Source: Cyanophora paradoxa (Eukaryota > Glaucocystophyceae > Cyanophorales > Cyanophoraceae). From it: a stretch of DNA of 64,000 bases. The DNA is taken from positions 38,309 through 102,308 of the forward strand of contig QPMI01000252.1 of the NCBI GenBank assembly GCA_004431415.1, written 5' to 3'. The position numbers were made by a program, and so were the translations under genes. Position 1 is the stretch's first letter. Each line of letters opens with the position of its first letter. The notes under the pieces were generated by a model. It ran no database searches. It was not told the DNA's origin and worked only from the letters and a program-made list of their open reading frames with translations. Positions 42,808-53,401 of this stretch are shown here, piece by piece.

Positions 42808-45581
42808 TCAGATGACGACGTTGAGGTTGACGCGGAGCCAGGAGAGGAAGACGGACGGGTAGGAGTAGTCCCGCCAGCGGGGGTCCGAGACGAACTGGGG
42901 CGGGGCGGGGTGAACGCGCGAGCGGGGCGCGGGGCGGGGCGGGGGCACCTTCTGGAGGCTCTCCTTGAGCTCCTGCATGGACATGTAGGAGAGGTGCTCG
43001 TTGGGGTTCCACGAGTCCTGCAGGCGCGCGTTGGCGGGGGCGCGCGGGGCGGGGCGGGGCGGGGCGGGGCGGGGCGGGCCTTGTAGTTGAAGAACTTGGA
43101 GTGGACGAGGTAGGCGCGGGGCATCTCGATGATGAGCTCCCAGGGGCGGTACTCGAAGACGCAGTGGTTCAGCACGAACGTCGAGTACACGATCCGGTGC
43201 AGCATCTGCCCGCCCCATCGGCAGCCGCCGGGGCGCGGCCGGGGGCGCGGCCTCGGGCGGCGCGGGGCGCTGCGCACGCGCTGCGCGTAGTGCCAGTTGC
43301 TCTCCTCGCGGGAGAAGTGGTACACGGAGTGGTCGAAGCCCGTCGTCGCCGCCGAGCACCCGTCCGCCGAGCGCACCCACAGGCGCGGCTTGTAGAAGGA
43401 TCGCACCTGCTCCCCTTCAGGCTCGCGCGCGGGGGCGGGGCGGGGCGGGGCGGGGGCGGGCCCGCTGGAGGTAGTCGAGCCAGCGGTCGTCGCCGAGCTT
43501 GTAGAGGGCGTTGCCGTTGATGTGGAAGTCCATCTGCCCCGCCTCAGGGGCGGTGCTGGGGGCGGGGCTGGCGGGGCGGGGCGGGGGGCGGGGCGGACGT
43601 AGGCGTAGTCGCCGCCGCACTGGGAGACGGAGCCCTTGAGCCAGAAGTCGTTGCGGTCGAAGGTCTCCTCGTAGACGGCGTCGAGCCAGTAGCGCTTGAT
43701 GGGGCGCACGTCGGGCTCGAAGAGGAAGAAGTACTTGTACGTGCGCGCCATCATCGGGTTCTGGAAGAGGTGGTAGAACTGGTAGCACGTCCCTGCGCCC
43801 CGCGACGCCCCTCCCTCGTTCGCCCCGCCCCGCCCGCGGCGCGCGAGGGCAGCGGGGGGCGGGGGCGGACCGTCGGGGTGCCCGTCCATGTCCTCCGTGA
43901 GGTACCCCGACACGAACTTGATCTCGTCGAAGCAGCGCCGCACCTGCCGCCGCCCCCCGCCGTGAGCCCCGCGGCAGCCGGGGCGGGGCGGGGCGGGCCT
44001 TGGGCATGGCCTCGAGGCCCTCGACGAGCTTCTGGACGAGGTGGTGCGTGTCGCTCGTCTCGAGGTCCTGCCCCGCGCGTCAGGGCCGGCTCGGAGGGCG
44101 GGGCGGGGCGGGGGCGGGGGCCTTGTTGAAGAAGTAGATGATGTCGACGTCCTGGCCGTAGCCCTTGGCGAGGTCGCAGGGGAAGGCGTGCTCCTCCTCG
44201 TACGACTTCTGCACCCACAGCAGCAGGTCGATCTGCTCCGGGATGAACGGCCGCACCAGCGCCAGCCGCTTCCGCTCCCCCTCCGTCGACCGCGTCTCCT
44301 CGCTGCACTTCTCCTGCCGCCGCAGCAGCGTCCCCTTCTCCTCCCCGTCCTCGTGCTCCCCGGAGGCCCCCTCGCAGCGCGCCACCATCAGCTGCCGCCC
44401 CGTCAGCGGCGCGGGGCGGGGCCGGGCGAGGCAGGGTGGGGGGCGGGGGGGGGCGGGCCTCGAGGGAGGCGTAGTTGCCCTGGGAGGGGGCGCCGGACTC
44501 GCTCATGATCTCGAAGACGACGGAGGTCTGGGCGTCCAGGTCCATGTCGTGGGAGAACTTGCCCGCCGAGCGCGACCCGACCCCCTCCGCCACCACCGTC
44601 TGCCCCCGCCGCCCCCGCCCCCTCGGCCCCGCACCCCACGCCCCCTCCACCCGCCCCCGCGCACCCACGCGTCCGAGAGGTACGTGCTCGCCGCGTTCAG
44701 GTTGAACGACATGCCCGCCGCCACTCGCCACTTGCACGTGTTCCCCACGTTCGAGATCGTCCCGAAAATCCGGTACCTGCGCGGCGCGCGTGAGGGAGCG
44801 CTCTGCAGTCGGGAAGCGCGCTGCGGTGCATGCTACCTTCCCGTTGTCTCAACGGTGTAAACAAATGCGGCGCGGCCGCCCTACGAAGCGATGCCCGGCT
44901 CAGCGACGCGCAGACGAGAAGCGCTCGCAGGCGTACGGGTGCGGAGATTTTGACACCCGTCCCTGGAGGCGCCAGATGGTCCGGCTTGTGGTGGATGGTG
45001 CAGGTCATGGGCAGTTTCCTGAGCACGATCAAATTCAGATGCCCCGCGACAGAAAGGGAGGGGCAAGGAACGCACGTCTCCGGATCCTTGCAAGCCTCGA
45101 AGCCTCCGACCCAATTTCCATCAATGCGCGCGGTGAGCAGCACGTTCTTGCGCTGCTGGGGAGAGTCGAGGCCCCAGTACGAGCCCCAGCCCGCAGCGTA
45201 GCGATTGATGGCGCTCTCGTAGTTTCGGACATTGCTGTACATGATCTCGAACATCGGATTGCCGGCCTTGCGGTGCTTGGCTGGAGGAGGGATGGAGGGC
45301 AGGCCGACAACGCTGTGCGCGTTGATGCTGCGCGCCTCATGGCCTCCCCTCTCCTTCGGGCTCACAACTGCTGGAGGCTGCGGTCTGGTGTTGCTCACGA
45401 TCTTCTCAGCGCCGCCGCTCGACCCGCGTGGCACCAGGAAGGCGAGGACCGCCGCGCCAAACAAGATGCCGTAGCAGAAGCCGAGCAGCGACTGCCGCGT
45501 GATCCGAAAGCCTTGCTGAACTTTCGCTTTGGGGTCATACTGCACGCGGGCCGCGGAGCCGCCGCGCGGACTGGCGCCCAT
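42808..45581 (-). CDS. Type II membrane glycosyltransferase-like protein
   Basis: The N-terminus has a cytosolic basic segment and one membrane helix (SLLGFCYGILFGAAVLAFLV), typical of Golgi type II enzymes. The lumenal part includes a Cys-containing region (DPETCVPCPSL), KRLALVRPFIPEQIDLLLWV, YGQDVDIIYFFNK, VRRCFDEIKFVSGYLTEDMD, YKYFFLFEPDVRPIKRYWLD, AVYEETFDRNDFWLKGS, MDFHINGNALYKLGD, SVYHFSREESNW and AYLVHSKFFNYK, ending at TGA 42810-42808. The F-x-E-P-D-x-x-P-x-x-x-x-W-L-D core followed by F-W-x-K-G-S and H-I-N-G-N-A-L-Y is a pattern I associate with uncharacterised GT-A-like proteins of algae. The sugar donor is unknown. The EPD acidic pair is the likely metal/nucleotide-sugar site. Confidence 0.65.
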
Positions 45582-45990
45582 CGTCGAGCGGTGGCGCCGC
45601 TCGCGCCGGGCAGCGCTGTCCGCTCAACGCTCGCGTGATAGCGCTGCGGCTGCGCTGCTTGTCTTCGCTTGCGAGAGAGGCCGCTGAAGGCGGTTGGCGG
45701 GGGTACAGGCGATCACAGCTGCTGCAGCTTCTCGGCCACTATCTGCAACCACCGCGGCCAGCGAACGAAATCGTGGCAGCACGCGCGCGCCACATCCGAC
45801 AGAAAAGATCGACAGACACAGCCCCGAGACTGATAATTCGTTTAATTCTAGCTACAGCTTCTTATCTCGCACCCCAGCTGCACCGCGCGGAGCTTTTATC
45901 CCGGATCTCCGGCGGATGCGCCGGTCCAGCGGATCTGTGCCTGCGTCGCAGGAGTTAGAGAGGCTAGCGTTGACGTCTCCTCTTGACATC
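45582..45990. promoter_or_regulatory. Divergent promoter region, glycosyltransferase and coiled-coil genes
   Basis: About 410 bp of mixed composition between divergent starts. TTCGTTTAATTCTAGCTACAG near 45838 is the AT-richest part. No motif is recognisable. Confidence 0.35.
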
Positions 45991-47204
45991 ATGGTCGAGT
46001 GCATGCCGTCGTGCGAATTCCTGCTCGAGGACCGCCCGCAGAAGCGTGCGCGCGCCGCGCGCACCGGTCCTGTACGCCGAGTCGATTCGGGCTGGTGACG
46101 CTGGCGCAGACCTGGAGCGGTCGCTGGAGCGGGAGCTGCGGCTTGCGGAGTCGGAGCGGTCGCTGCGGGCGGCGCAGCAGCGGGAAGCGATGAGCTCGAC
46201 GGTGGCCATGCTGAGGCAGCTGGTCGCGATGGCCCACGCGCGCCGCCGCGAGAACGAGAGCCTCTGCGCCGACCTAGCCGCCGCCTCCGTCGCACTGGAA
46301 GCGGTACACGCGGCCCCCGGCTCGCGCCGCCGGGCCGAAGCACAGCCAGCTGACCGCGAGGTAGGGGAGGAGCGCGATGGAGCGGCTGAGCGCGGCGCTG
46401 GCGGCGGCGCAGCGGGAGCGGGATGAGGCGCTGAGGCGGGCGGGGGAGGCGGAGGTGCTGCGCGCCGGCGCCCTGCGGGAGCGCGACGAGGCGCGGCGCG
46501 AGCGCGACGAGGCCTTGCGAAGAGCCGCCGAGGCCGAGGAGGTGCGAGCGTCGGCGGCGGGGGGAGCGCGCCTGCGGCGGCGGCTGCGCTGAGGGCGGGG
46601 GGGCGGGGCCAGGAGGGGGCGGAGCTGCGGGCGCGCTCGGAGAAGATGGAGCGGTTCCGGCGCTGGCTGGCGGCAGAGCTGCGGACGTACAAGGAGGGGT
46701 CCCGCGCCGCCGACCCCATCCTCCACGCCGCCCTTGGGCAGCTCTCCGCCCGCTCCCTCCGCCCTGAACCCGGCCCCGCCGCGCCCCCCGCCCCGGGGCG
46801 CGGGGCGGCTCGGGAGCCCGGCCTCGCGGAGCTGCACGCCGCCGCCCGTGGACAGCGTGCGCCCCGCCCCGCCGTGCCGCGCTCTGCCGCCGCCCCTCCG
46901 ACCCGGCCCCGGCGCGCATGCGCAGCTGCTGGCGTCGCCGGAGCGGGCGGGGGGCGCGGCAGAACCGGGGACCCCCGAGCCTGAGCTGGAGCTGCATGCG
47001 GGGACGGAGGAGCAAGTCGAGCTCTTTCACGCGCAGCGCGGGGCGGGGCGCTGGCACCTCTTCGCGGCCTGCGCGGCGTCGGAGGCGGGGGCGGGGCAGC
47101 ACGCCGTGCACGTGGAGCGCGAGCTCGTCGCCCCGCACGCCTTCGAGCTCCGCCTCCGACGCCGCTCCATCTGCCCCGCCTGCCTCGCCCTCGTCGCCAA
47201 GTAG
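45991..47204 (+). CDS. Coiled-coil protein of unknown function
   Basis: Exon 1 MVECMPSCEFLLEDRPQKRA RAART is joined over a 43-nt intron (donor GTCCTG, ending GGTGACGCTGGCGCAG) to DLERSLERELRLAESERSLR and AQQREAMSSTVAMLRQLVAM, a long heptad-rich helix. Further coiled coil follows (MERLSAALAAAQRERDEALR, ERDEARRERDEALRRAAEAE), then MERFRRWLAAELRTYKEGSR. The C-terminus has a compact region (QVELFHAQRGAGRWHLFAAC, HVERELVAPHAFELRLRRRS) and CPAC, ending at TAG 47202-47204. The intron before MERLSAAL is not resolved. No family recognised; a structural or cytoskeletal role is only a guess from the coiled coil. Confidence 0.55.
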
Positions 47205-47433
47205 CCGCGCCACCGCCCCGCCTGCAAGCCTCCCCCGGTAGGCCCGCTTCGTGCATGATGCGTGCAAAGCTGAGCGTTCTGGCGTTCGGCGCGTGCGCGT
47301 GAGCCGGCGTCGCAGGTCCTCTTGGGCCCAGAGTGCCACAGACGGGCGAGGGAGGGCACGGGAGGGGGCCAGAAGGAGAGGGGGTGGAAGCGGGGCGGGG
47401 GCGGGGCGGGGCGGGGGGCCGGGGCGGGAGGCG

Positions 47434-49999
47434 CTAGTTGAAGGAGAAGGGGCGGAGGAGGTTGAAGAGGTGCTGGATCTGCTGCTGGAAGAGGGCCGAG
47501 GCGTCCTCGAGGATGGAGGTCATCTCGGGGGCCATCCGCCCCTCGAGCGCCCCCAGCAGCGTCGCGTGCGTCTCGCAGCCCTCGGCGGGGGCGTAGTTGC
47601 AGCCCTCGGTCGCCTCGTCGCTGCTCTGGGTGACGACGCACTTGGAGGAGGCGGTCTCGGGCTCGGGCTCGAAGAGGACGGTGGTCCAGGGGAACTGCTG
47701 CCGCGTGGGGTAGATCCACTTGGTGTTCTGCTGGAGGCGCACGAGGAGGCGCTTGTCGCCGAGGCCCTGGTTCCACTTGCTCGAGGCGACGTTGTAGACC
47801 TGCGCCACGCGCGCCACCGCGTAGTGCGCGTCCCGCTCCAGCGCCGCCTGCTTGGGCGTGATGTCCTCCAGGAAGCGCGCGTCCCAGTCCACCGGCGTCA
47901 CGTTGAACCCGCTCTTCGAGAGCCGCTGCCCCGCCCCCGCCCTTGTCAGCCCCGCGCCGGGGGCGGGGCGGGGGCGGGGGCGGGGCGCGGGGGGCGGGGA
48001 CGGACGAGGAGGAGCTGGCTGGGGGAGGTCTGCACGCCGATGATGTCCTTGAGCTCGTCGACGGCCGGCTGGACGACGGCGACGGCCCCCTCCTCCACCT
48101 GGATCTGCACCTGGCACGTGTGCAGCTCCAGCGTGAGCAGCGCCCGGTTGCGCCCGTTGGGCTCCAGCGTCCAGGAGAGGTAGGGGAGGTCGAGCTGGCG
48201 GCTCTGCAGCAGGGCGATGTGCGTGAGGGCGGACGTCGTGAAGCTGACCGCCCGCGTCTCCGCCGTGAAGACCACCTCCGACGCCTCCTCCCGCCACTGC
48301 TTCTCCTCCTGCCCCCCCGCCCCCGCTCGCTGGGCCCGGGGCCGGGGCCGGGGGCCGGGGGCGGGCGCACGGGGTCCCAGTGGCCGACGCGGGGCTTCTC
48401 CTCGCGGAGGAGGACGGCCGGCGGCAGCACGTACGTCACCTTCATCGGCGGCGCCGTCGCCGCCGACGGCGCCACCGACAGCGCCGGCGCCACCCCGCCC
48501 GCCCCGCCCTCCCCGCCCGCCCCCGCCGGCGCCGCCGCGGCGCCGCCCTGCGGGGGGATGGGGTACGGGAGCCGCTGGACGTTGGTGGCGAGGGCGGTGA
48601 CTGCGGGGGGCGTGAGGGGCGGCGGCGGGGCGGGCGCGCGGCGGGCGAGGAGGGGGGTCGCACCGTGGCGGATGGTCCAGCCGCGGGCCTTCTTCGGGGG
48701 CGGCGGCAGCGCGAGCAGCTCCAGGCTGATCACCGGGCCCTGCGCGGAGTGAGCGCCGGGGCGCGGGCCAAGGCTGGGGTTGGCGGGGCGGACGAGGACG
48801 GAGAGGCCGTTGGGGTGGTCCTGGGAGAAGGGGTCGTACGAGGTGGCGAAGGCGCGGATGGCGATGGGCGCGAGGGCGAGGCCGCGGGGCAGCTCGCTCG
48901 TGATCCCCAGCTCGGGGTACTCGATCTGCTTGACGCGGGGGTTCTTGGCGAGGTTGACCCAGAGGCCGAACTTGAAGTCGTCCGTCTGGCCCCACAGCTG
49001 GCACTCGTTCTTCGCGTTCGCGTGCTCGTCCGCGTACTGCCCCCCCGCCCCCTCAGCCCCGCCCCGCCCCGCCCCCCGCCCCGCCCCGCGCGGGGTGGCG
49101 GCACCTGGATGAGGTGGGCGGTGCACTGGTCCATGCGGGTGGTGATGAGGTCGCGGATGCGGGTGAGGTGCGCGCGCGAGCGCTCCAGCTCCCGCTCGTC
49201 GTGCCGCTCCGCCGCGTGCGCCATCATACGCTCCAGGTCCTTGCAGATCTGCGCCCCCCGCTCGCCCCGCCCCCCCGCCCAGCGCCCCGCCCCCTGGGCC
49301 CCGCCGCACCTCCTCCGCATACTGGAACTCCTTCATGCAGGTTGCCAGCCGCCGCTCGCCGGCCTCGTTCCAGAGGTTGTAGTACGTCCGCACGTCCGCC
49401 TCGTCGTCCGCCTGCGGCCGCTCCATGCACTCCAGGTACTTCCGCCACTGCCGCCCCCGTCAGCCGCCCCGCCCCCCGCCCCGCCGCCCGTCCCGCCCCC
49501 TGCCCCGCCGCACCGACTCGACGACCTCGATGTCCTTCTCGGCGCGCTTGATCCTGTCATAGTATATCTCACGCTCCTTCGCCGCCAGCGGCGCCTCCTC
49601 GCCCAGGCGCTGGACCTCCTGTGCTCGCCGGATAGCCTCCTGCTCCCGCCGCTCCTTCTCGAGCCGCTCCTGCTCCTTGCGCTCCTTCTCTAGCCGAGCC
49701 TCCTCTAGCCTCTGCGCCGCCTCGGCCTCGAGGCGCTGGCGCTCTGTGTTGCGGCAAGCTCAGCGACTACCCAGTCGAGGGCAGACGGGCCCTAGGCGGA
49801 CCTAGCTCGGCTTCGATCTCCTTCTTGGACTTCTTCTTCTTCTTTCCCTGCAAGATCACGCGCGGGCGTCAGCTCCCGAGCGAGCGCATGGGCCCAAATG
49901 CGCCCACCTTCTTCGGAGGCTGCAAAACGCCGCGAAAGAAGAGCGAGGCGTTAGCTACGCGAATGCACGGCCGCCGGGCGGCGGGCGGCGACGCACCAT
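47434..49999 (-). CDS. DNAI7/CASC1-like axonemal dynein-associated protein
   Basis: The first coding exon holds only the ATG (49999-49997, followed by a GTGCGT donor); exon 2 is 12 nt (49908-49919, PPKK); exon 3 gives GKKKKKSKKEIEAEL. A charged coiled coil follows (ERQRLEAEAAQRLEEARLEK), then the family signature WRKYLECMERPQADDEADVR and TYYNLWNEAGERRLATCMKE. Next come FKFGLWVNLAKNPRVKQIEY, PELGITSELPRGLALAPIAI and C-terminal WDARFLEDITPKQAALERDA, NVASSKWNQGLGDKRLLVRL and QFPWTTVLFEPEP, ending at TAG 47436-47434. DNAI7 (IC97 in Chlamydomonas) associates with inner-arm dyneins, so the organism very likely has motile cilia. The start is 135 bp from the divergent TrpB2 gene. Confidence 0.85.
49908..49919 (-). 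other. 12-nt microexon (PPKK) after a start-codon-only exon, DNAI7
   Basis: Flanked by TTTTGCAG and GTGGGC. Together with the ATG-only exon it gives the N-terminus MPPKKGKKKKK. Alternative starts without this exon lack any Met in frame. Confidence 0.65.
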
Positions 50000-50134
50000 T
50001 TTTACGCGTTCGTATGGGGGGAATGAGGGCCAGCGGGGTAGAGGGTGTGATCGCGCATCAATCGGGCGATCAGCGCGCGCCCTGCGGCATTGTTCGATTT
50101 TCGAGTCGATCGGCTTCGTTTTTAGACCGCGAAA
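50000..50134. promoter_or_regulatory. 135-bp divergent promoter region
   Basis: The space between the DNAI7 start (minus) and the TrpB2 start (plus). The composition is mixed, with a short T-run near 49999-50003 and TTTTCGAG / CGTTTTTAGACC near 50097-50126. Confidence 0.4.
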
Positions 50135-52383
50135 ATGGCGGCGGATCGTGTGGTGAAGACGTTCATGGACGAGGAGAAGATGCCGAAGGTAACCGCCCGC
50201 CGACGTTCCCCATCGCGCCGCCGGCGACGCTGATTTCTGTCGTCGCAGAAATGGTACAACATCATGGTCAGTCGCCGCCCTGGGCCGTCCTAAGTCCCCA
50301 TCGGAAGTGCCCCTTGAGGGGATGACGTACGTCGCGCGCAGGCCGACCTCCCGACGCCGCTCGCGCCTCCGCTTCACCCGGCAACGCATAAGCCGGTGGG
50401 GCCTGAGGTACGTCGCCCCGCTTCGTCGGAGGTCGCGAAATCGGCTGAGTGGCGTCCGCGGTTCCCCATCGCAGGACCTCGCTCCGCTCTTCCCGACGGC
50501 GGTGCGTACGGACGCGCCATTCGTTCGAGTTAAAAACTAGAAACGAACGAAATCGGGCGACGCGCGGCTCGCGTCGCTCGTACGGCGCCGTAACGCCGCT
50601 CCGGTGCGCAGCTCGTCCGCCAGGAGATGGAGACGACGCAGTACATCGACATCCCGGAGGAAGTGCGGGAGATCTACCGGATCTGGCGGCCGACGCCGCT
50701 GTTCCGGGCGCGGCGGCTGGAGAAGGCGCTCGGGACGCCGGCGAAGATCTACTACAAGTGGGAGGGCGTCTCCCCCGCCGGCTCACACAAGCCCAACACG
50801 GCGGTCGCCCAGGCGTACTACAACAAGGAGGAGGGCGTGAAGAAGCTGGCGACGGAGACGGGGGCGGGCCAGTGGGGCTCCTCCCTCTCCTTTGCCGGCG
50901 CCCTCTTCGGCCTCGAGATCGAGGTCTACCAGGTCGCCGTCTCCTACAAGCAGAAGGCCCGCCCCCGCACCCGCCCCCGCCCCCGCCCCGCCCCGCCCCG
51001 CCCTGAGCTGACAGCCCCCGCAGCCGTACCGTGCGCGCGGTGCCGGGCGCGTGGACGGGGCGGGGCGGGGGTGACGCGTGGGGGGCGCAGGGCGGGCGCT
51101 GATGGAGTCGTACGGGGCGAAGTGCATCTCCTCGCCCTCGAACCTCACCGAGTACGGCCGCTCCGTCCTCGCCAAGGACCCCAGTGCGCCCCGCCGGCCC
51201 CTCCCCCGCCCCGCCGCGCCGACGCGGGTGCGGGGGCGCAGACACGCCGGGGTCGCTGGGGATCGCGATCAGCGAGGCGGTGGAGGTGGCGGCGAAGAGC
51301 GGCGGCAAGTGCAAGTACGCCCTCGGCTCCGTCCTCAACCACGTCCTCCTCCACCAGACCGTCGTCGGCCTCGAGGCCATCGAGCAGATGAACGTCCGCC
51401 CCGCCCCTCGCCCCGCCCCGCCCCGCCCCGCCCGCGCCGACGCGGCGGGGGGCGGGGCTGCAGGCGGTGGGGGCGTACCCGGACGTGGTGGTGGGGTGCG
51501 TGGGGGGCGGCTCCAACTTCGCCGGCATCGCCTTCCCCTTCCTCGGCGAGCGCATGCGCGGCGGCAAGAAGACGCAGTTCATCGCCTGCGAGCCCAAGGC
51601 CTGCCCCACGTCCGCCCCCCCCCCCCTTGCCCGCCCCCAGCGCCGGGCCGGGCGGTGCCCGAGGCGGCGGCGGGGCGCAGGCTGACGAAGGGCAAGTTCG
51701 CGTACGACTTCGGCGACACCGGCCACCTCACGTCCGCCCCGCCCCGCACCCGGCCCGGGCCGCCCGGAGGCTGACCTGGGGCGCAGGCCGCTGACGAAGA
51801 TGCACACGCTGGGGGCGAGCTTCGTGCCGCCGGGCTTCCACGCCGGCGGCCTCCGCTACCACGGCATGGCCGTGCGCCCCGCCCCGCCCCCTCCCGGCCC
51901 GCCCCGGGCCCGGTCCAACCCGCCGCAGCCGCTGGTGTCGCACGTGGTGGACCTGGGCCTGGTGGAGCCGCGGGCCTACTTCCAGAACGACTGCTTCAAG
52001 GCGGGGGTCCTCTTCTCGCGGACGGAGGGCATCCTCCCCGCCCCCGAGGCGAACCACGCCATCCAGGGCGCCGTCGACGTCGCCGAGGAGTGCAAGAAGA
52101 CGGGCGAGGCCAAGACCATCCTCTTCAACCTCTGCGGCCACGGCCACTTCGGTCCGCACCACGCACCGCCCCGCCCGCCCCCGCACGCCCCTCACCCCGC
52201 CCCCGCACCGCGCAGACATGGTGGCGTACAACGAGTATTTCGCCGGCAACGTGCGCCCCGTCCCGCCCCCGGGCCTCGGCGCAGCCTCGGGGCGGGACGC
52301 TGAGGGGCGGGGCGCAGCTCGAGGACAAGGAGTCGACGGACGCCGAGATCGGCATGGCCCTCTCCTGCCTCCCCAAGGTCTAA
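50135..52383 (+). CDS. Tryptophan synthase beta-chain, TrpB2 type
   Basis: Fourteen exons join in frame: [18 protein letters not shown] / KWYNIM (18 nt) / [20 protein letters not shown] / DLAPLFPTA (27 nt) / [20 protein letters not shown] and on. The PLP lysine is in AGSHKPNTA, the phosphate loop is [12 protein letters not shown], and [20 protein letters not shown] is the TrpB2 signature, part of which comes from a 7-nt exon at 51024-51030. The end is [19 protein letters not shown] and TAA 52381-52383. TrpB2 proteins convert indole plus serine to tryptophan and differ from TrpB1 by the N-terminal extension and the WYN start motif. Introns 1-4 have mixed composition and GTAACC, GTCAGT, GTACGT, GTGCGT donors. 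Intron 5 has a GC donor and the rest have GTSCGC donors in almost pure C+G. Confidence 0.93.
51024..51030 (+). other. 7-nt microexon of TrpB2
   Basis: The sequence CCGTACC lies between CCCGCAG and GTGCGC. Without it the conserved K-Q-K-P-Y-R-R motif of TrpB2 would lack P-Y and the reading frame would break. Placement is inferred from family conservation. Confidence 0.75.
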
Positions 52384-53401
52384 GGTCTCCGGGAGGACGG
52401 AGGCAAGACGAGGCTCTTTAGGCGTGGCGCTCTCTTCGGCGCGCTGCATCCAGGATTCTCAGACGAGGCCGTTTTAGCTCGACAGGCCGTGCATCGATAT
52501 TTGTATTGTCGCCGACGGGGGGTTCCAGCCTGTTTTCCCCATTTTTCAGTGAAAGGTTGGGTTTGAGCCTAGTAGCTATTGAAGTGAGAGTGCTGAGATC
52601 ATGATTGAATGATTTGTTTAAGCCTAGTAGCTATAGATCTGTTACAATGATCATGAGAGTACTGTACTGAGATCCGATAATCATGATCATGACTGAACTT
52701 AGTGAACTTCGGAATCATGGAACGATTTGTTTCACCGTGGCACCGTGGCACCTTGAGTCAACACACTGATCATGACCGTCGGGCTCTACTAGGCTAGTTG
52801 ACTCACAGGAGTCATGATCCGATGATCAGGGTCCCGACTCAGGGACTCCGGGATCACTGAGTCATGATCATGATTGCAATTGCTCGTACCGTACCGCAGT
52901 ACTACGGTACTCTCCGGCTCAGCAGAGTCTGCCAGGGCTGGTGCTTCAAAGGCTTCGAATTCGGATTTCAAGTTTCAATGCGAGCACTGCGGCACTGAGC
53001 AACTTGGCAACTTAAATCCGATGATCTCGACTCGAATTAGGAAGCTCGCTCCGCGGTTCGGAACGCCCGCGGCCCGGCCAGCAGCGTGGCGGCTACTAGC
53101 TATAGGCTACTAGGCTAGGCAATAGCTATAGCTACCGGTCCGGGCGGGTCCCGGACTCGCGGCGACATCGCGGCTCTAGATCTGAGGCTCGAATCGGCGG
53201 TCTGTCCGCCGGCCGGGCGGAATCCTCAAGGAACCCAATGCCCCCGCGGGTCTCTTTCACAGGCTTTCTCTGCTTCCGCGGGAAGCGCGCTCGAATCCAC
53301 AAGAGGGCCGAATGGCGGACGCCCGCCAAGGAGGGCAGGCCTAGGGTCCGAGGGGCGACCCGGCCGCCCCGGCTGCGCATGCGGGAGGGGCCTCGGGCGC
53401 C
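52384..53401. other. 1-kb AT-richer intergenic region full of TGATCA/CATGATCATG palindromes
   Basis: Convergent gap between TrpB2 and the next minus-strand gene. ATCATGATCATGA-type motifs occur repeatedly between about 52600 and 52880, and AGCCTAGTAGCTAT occurs near 52567 and 52621, suggesting a diverged duplication of about 55 bp. GCAACTTGGCAA near 53000 is shared with the intergenic region near 23980. AGCTATAGGCTACTAGGC lies near 53100. No gene found. Confidence 0.65.

Noticed and set aside
50480-50620. TrpB2 start at the METTQYID methionine
   Set aside because: The upstream exons [19 protein letters not shown] and DLAPLFPTA match the conserved TrpB2 N-terminus and join in frame, so the true start is at 50135.
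52560-52880. Palindrome-rich region as a CRISPR array
   Set aside because: Repeats are short palindromes at irregular spacing without spacers, and the genome is eukaryotic.
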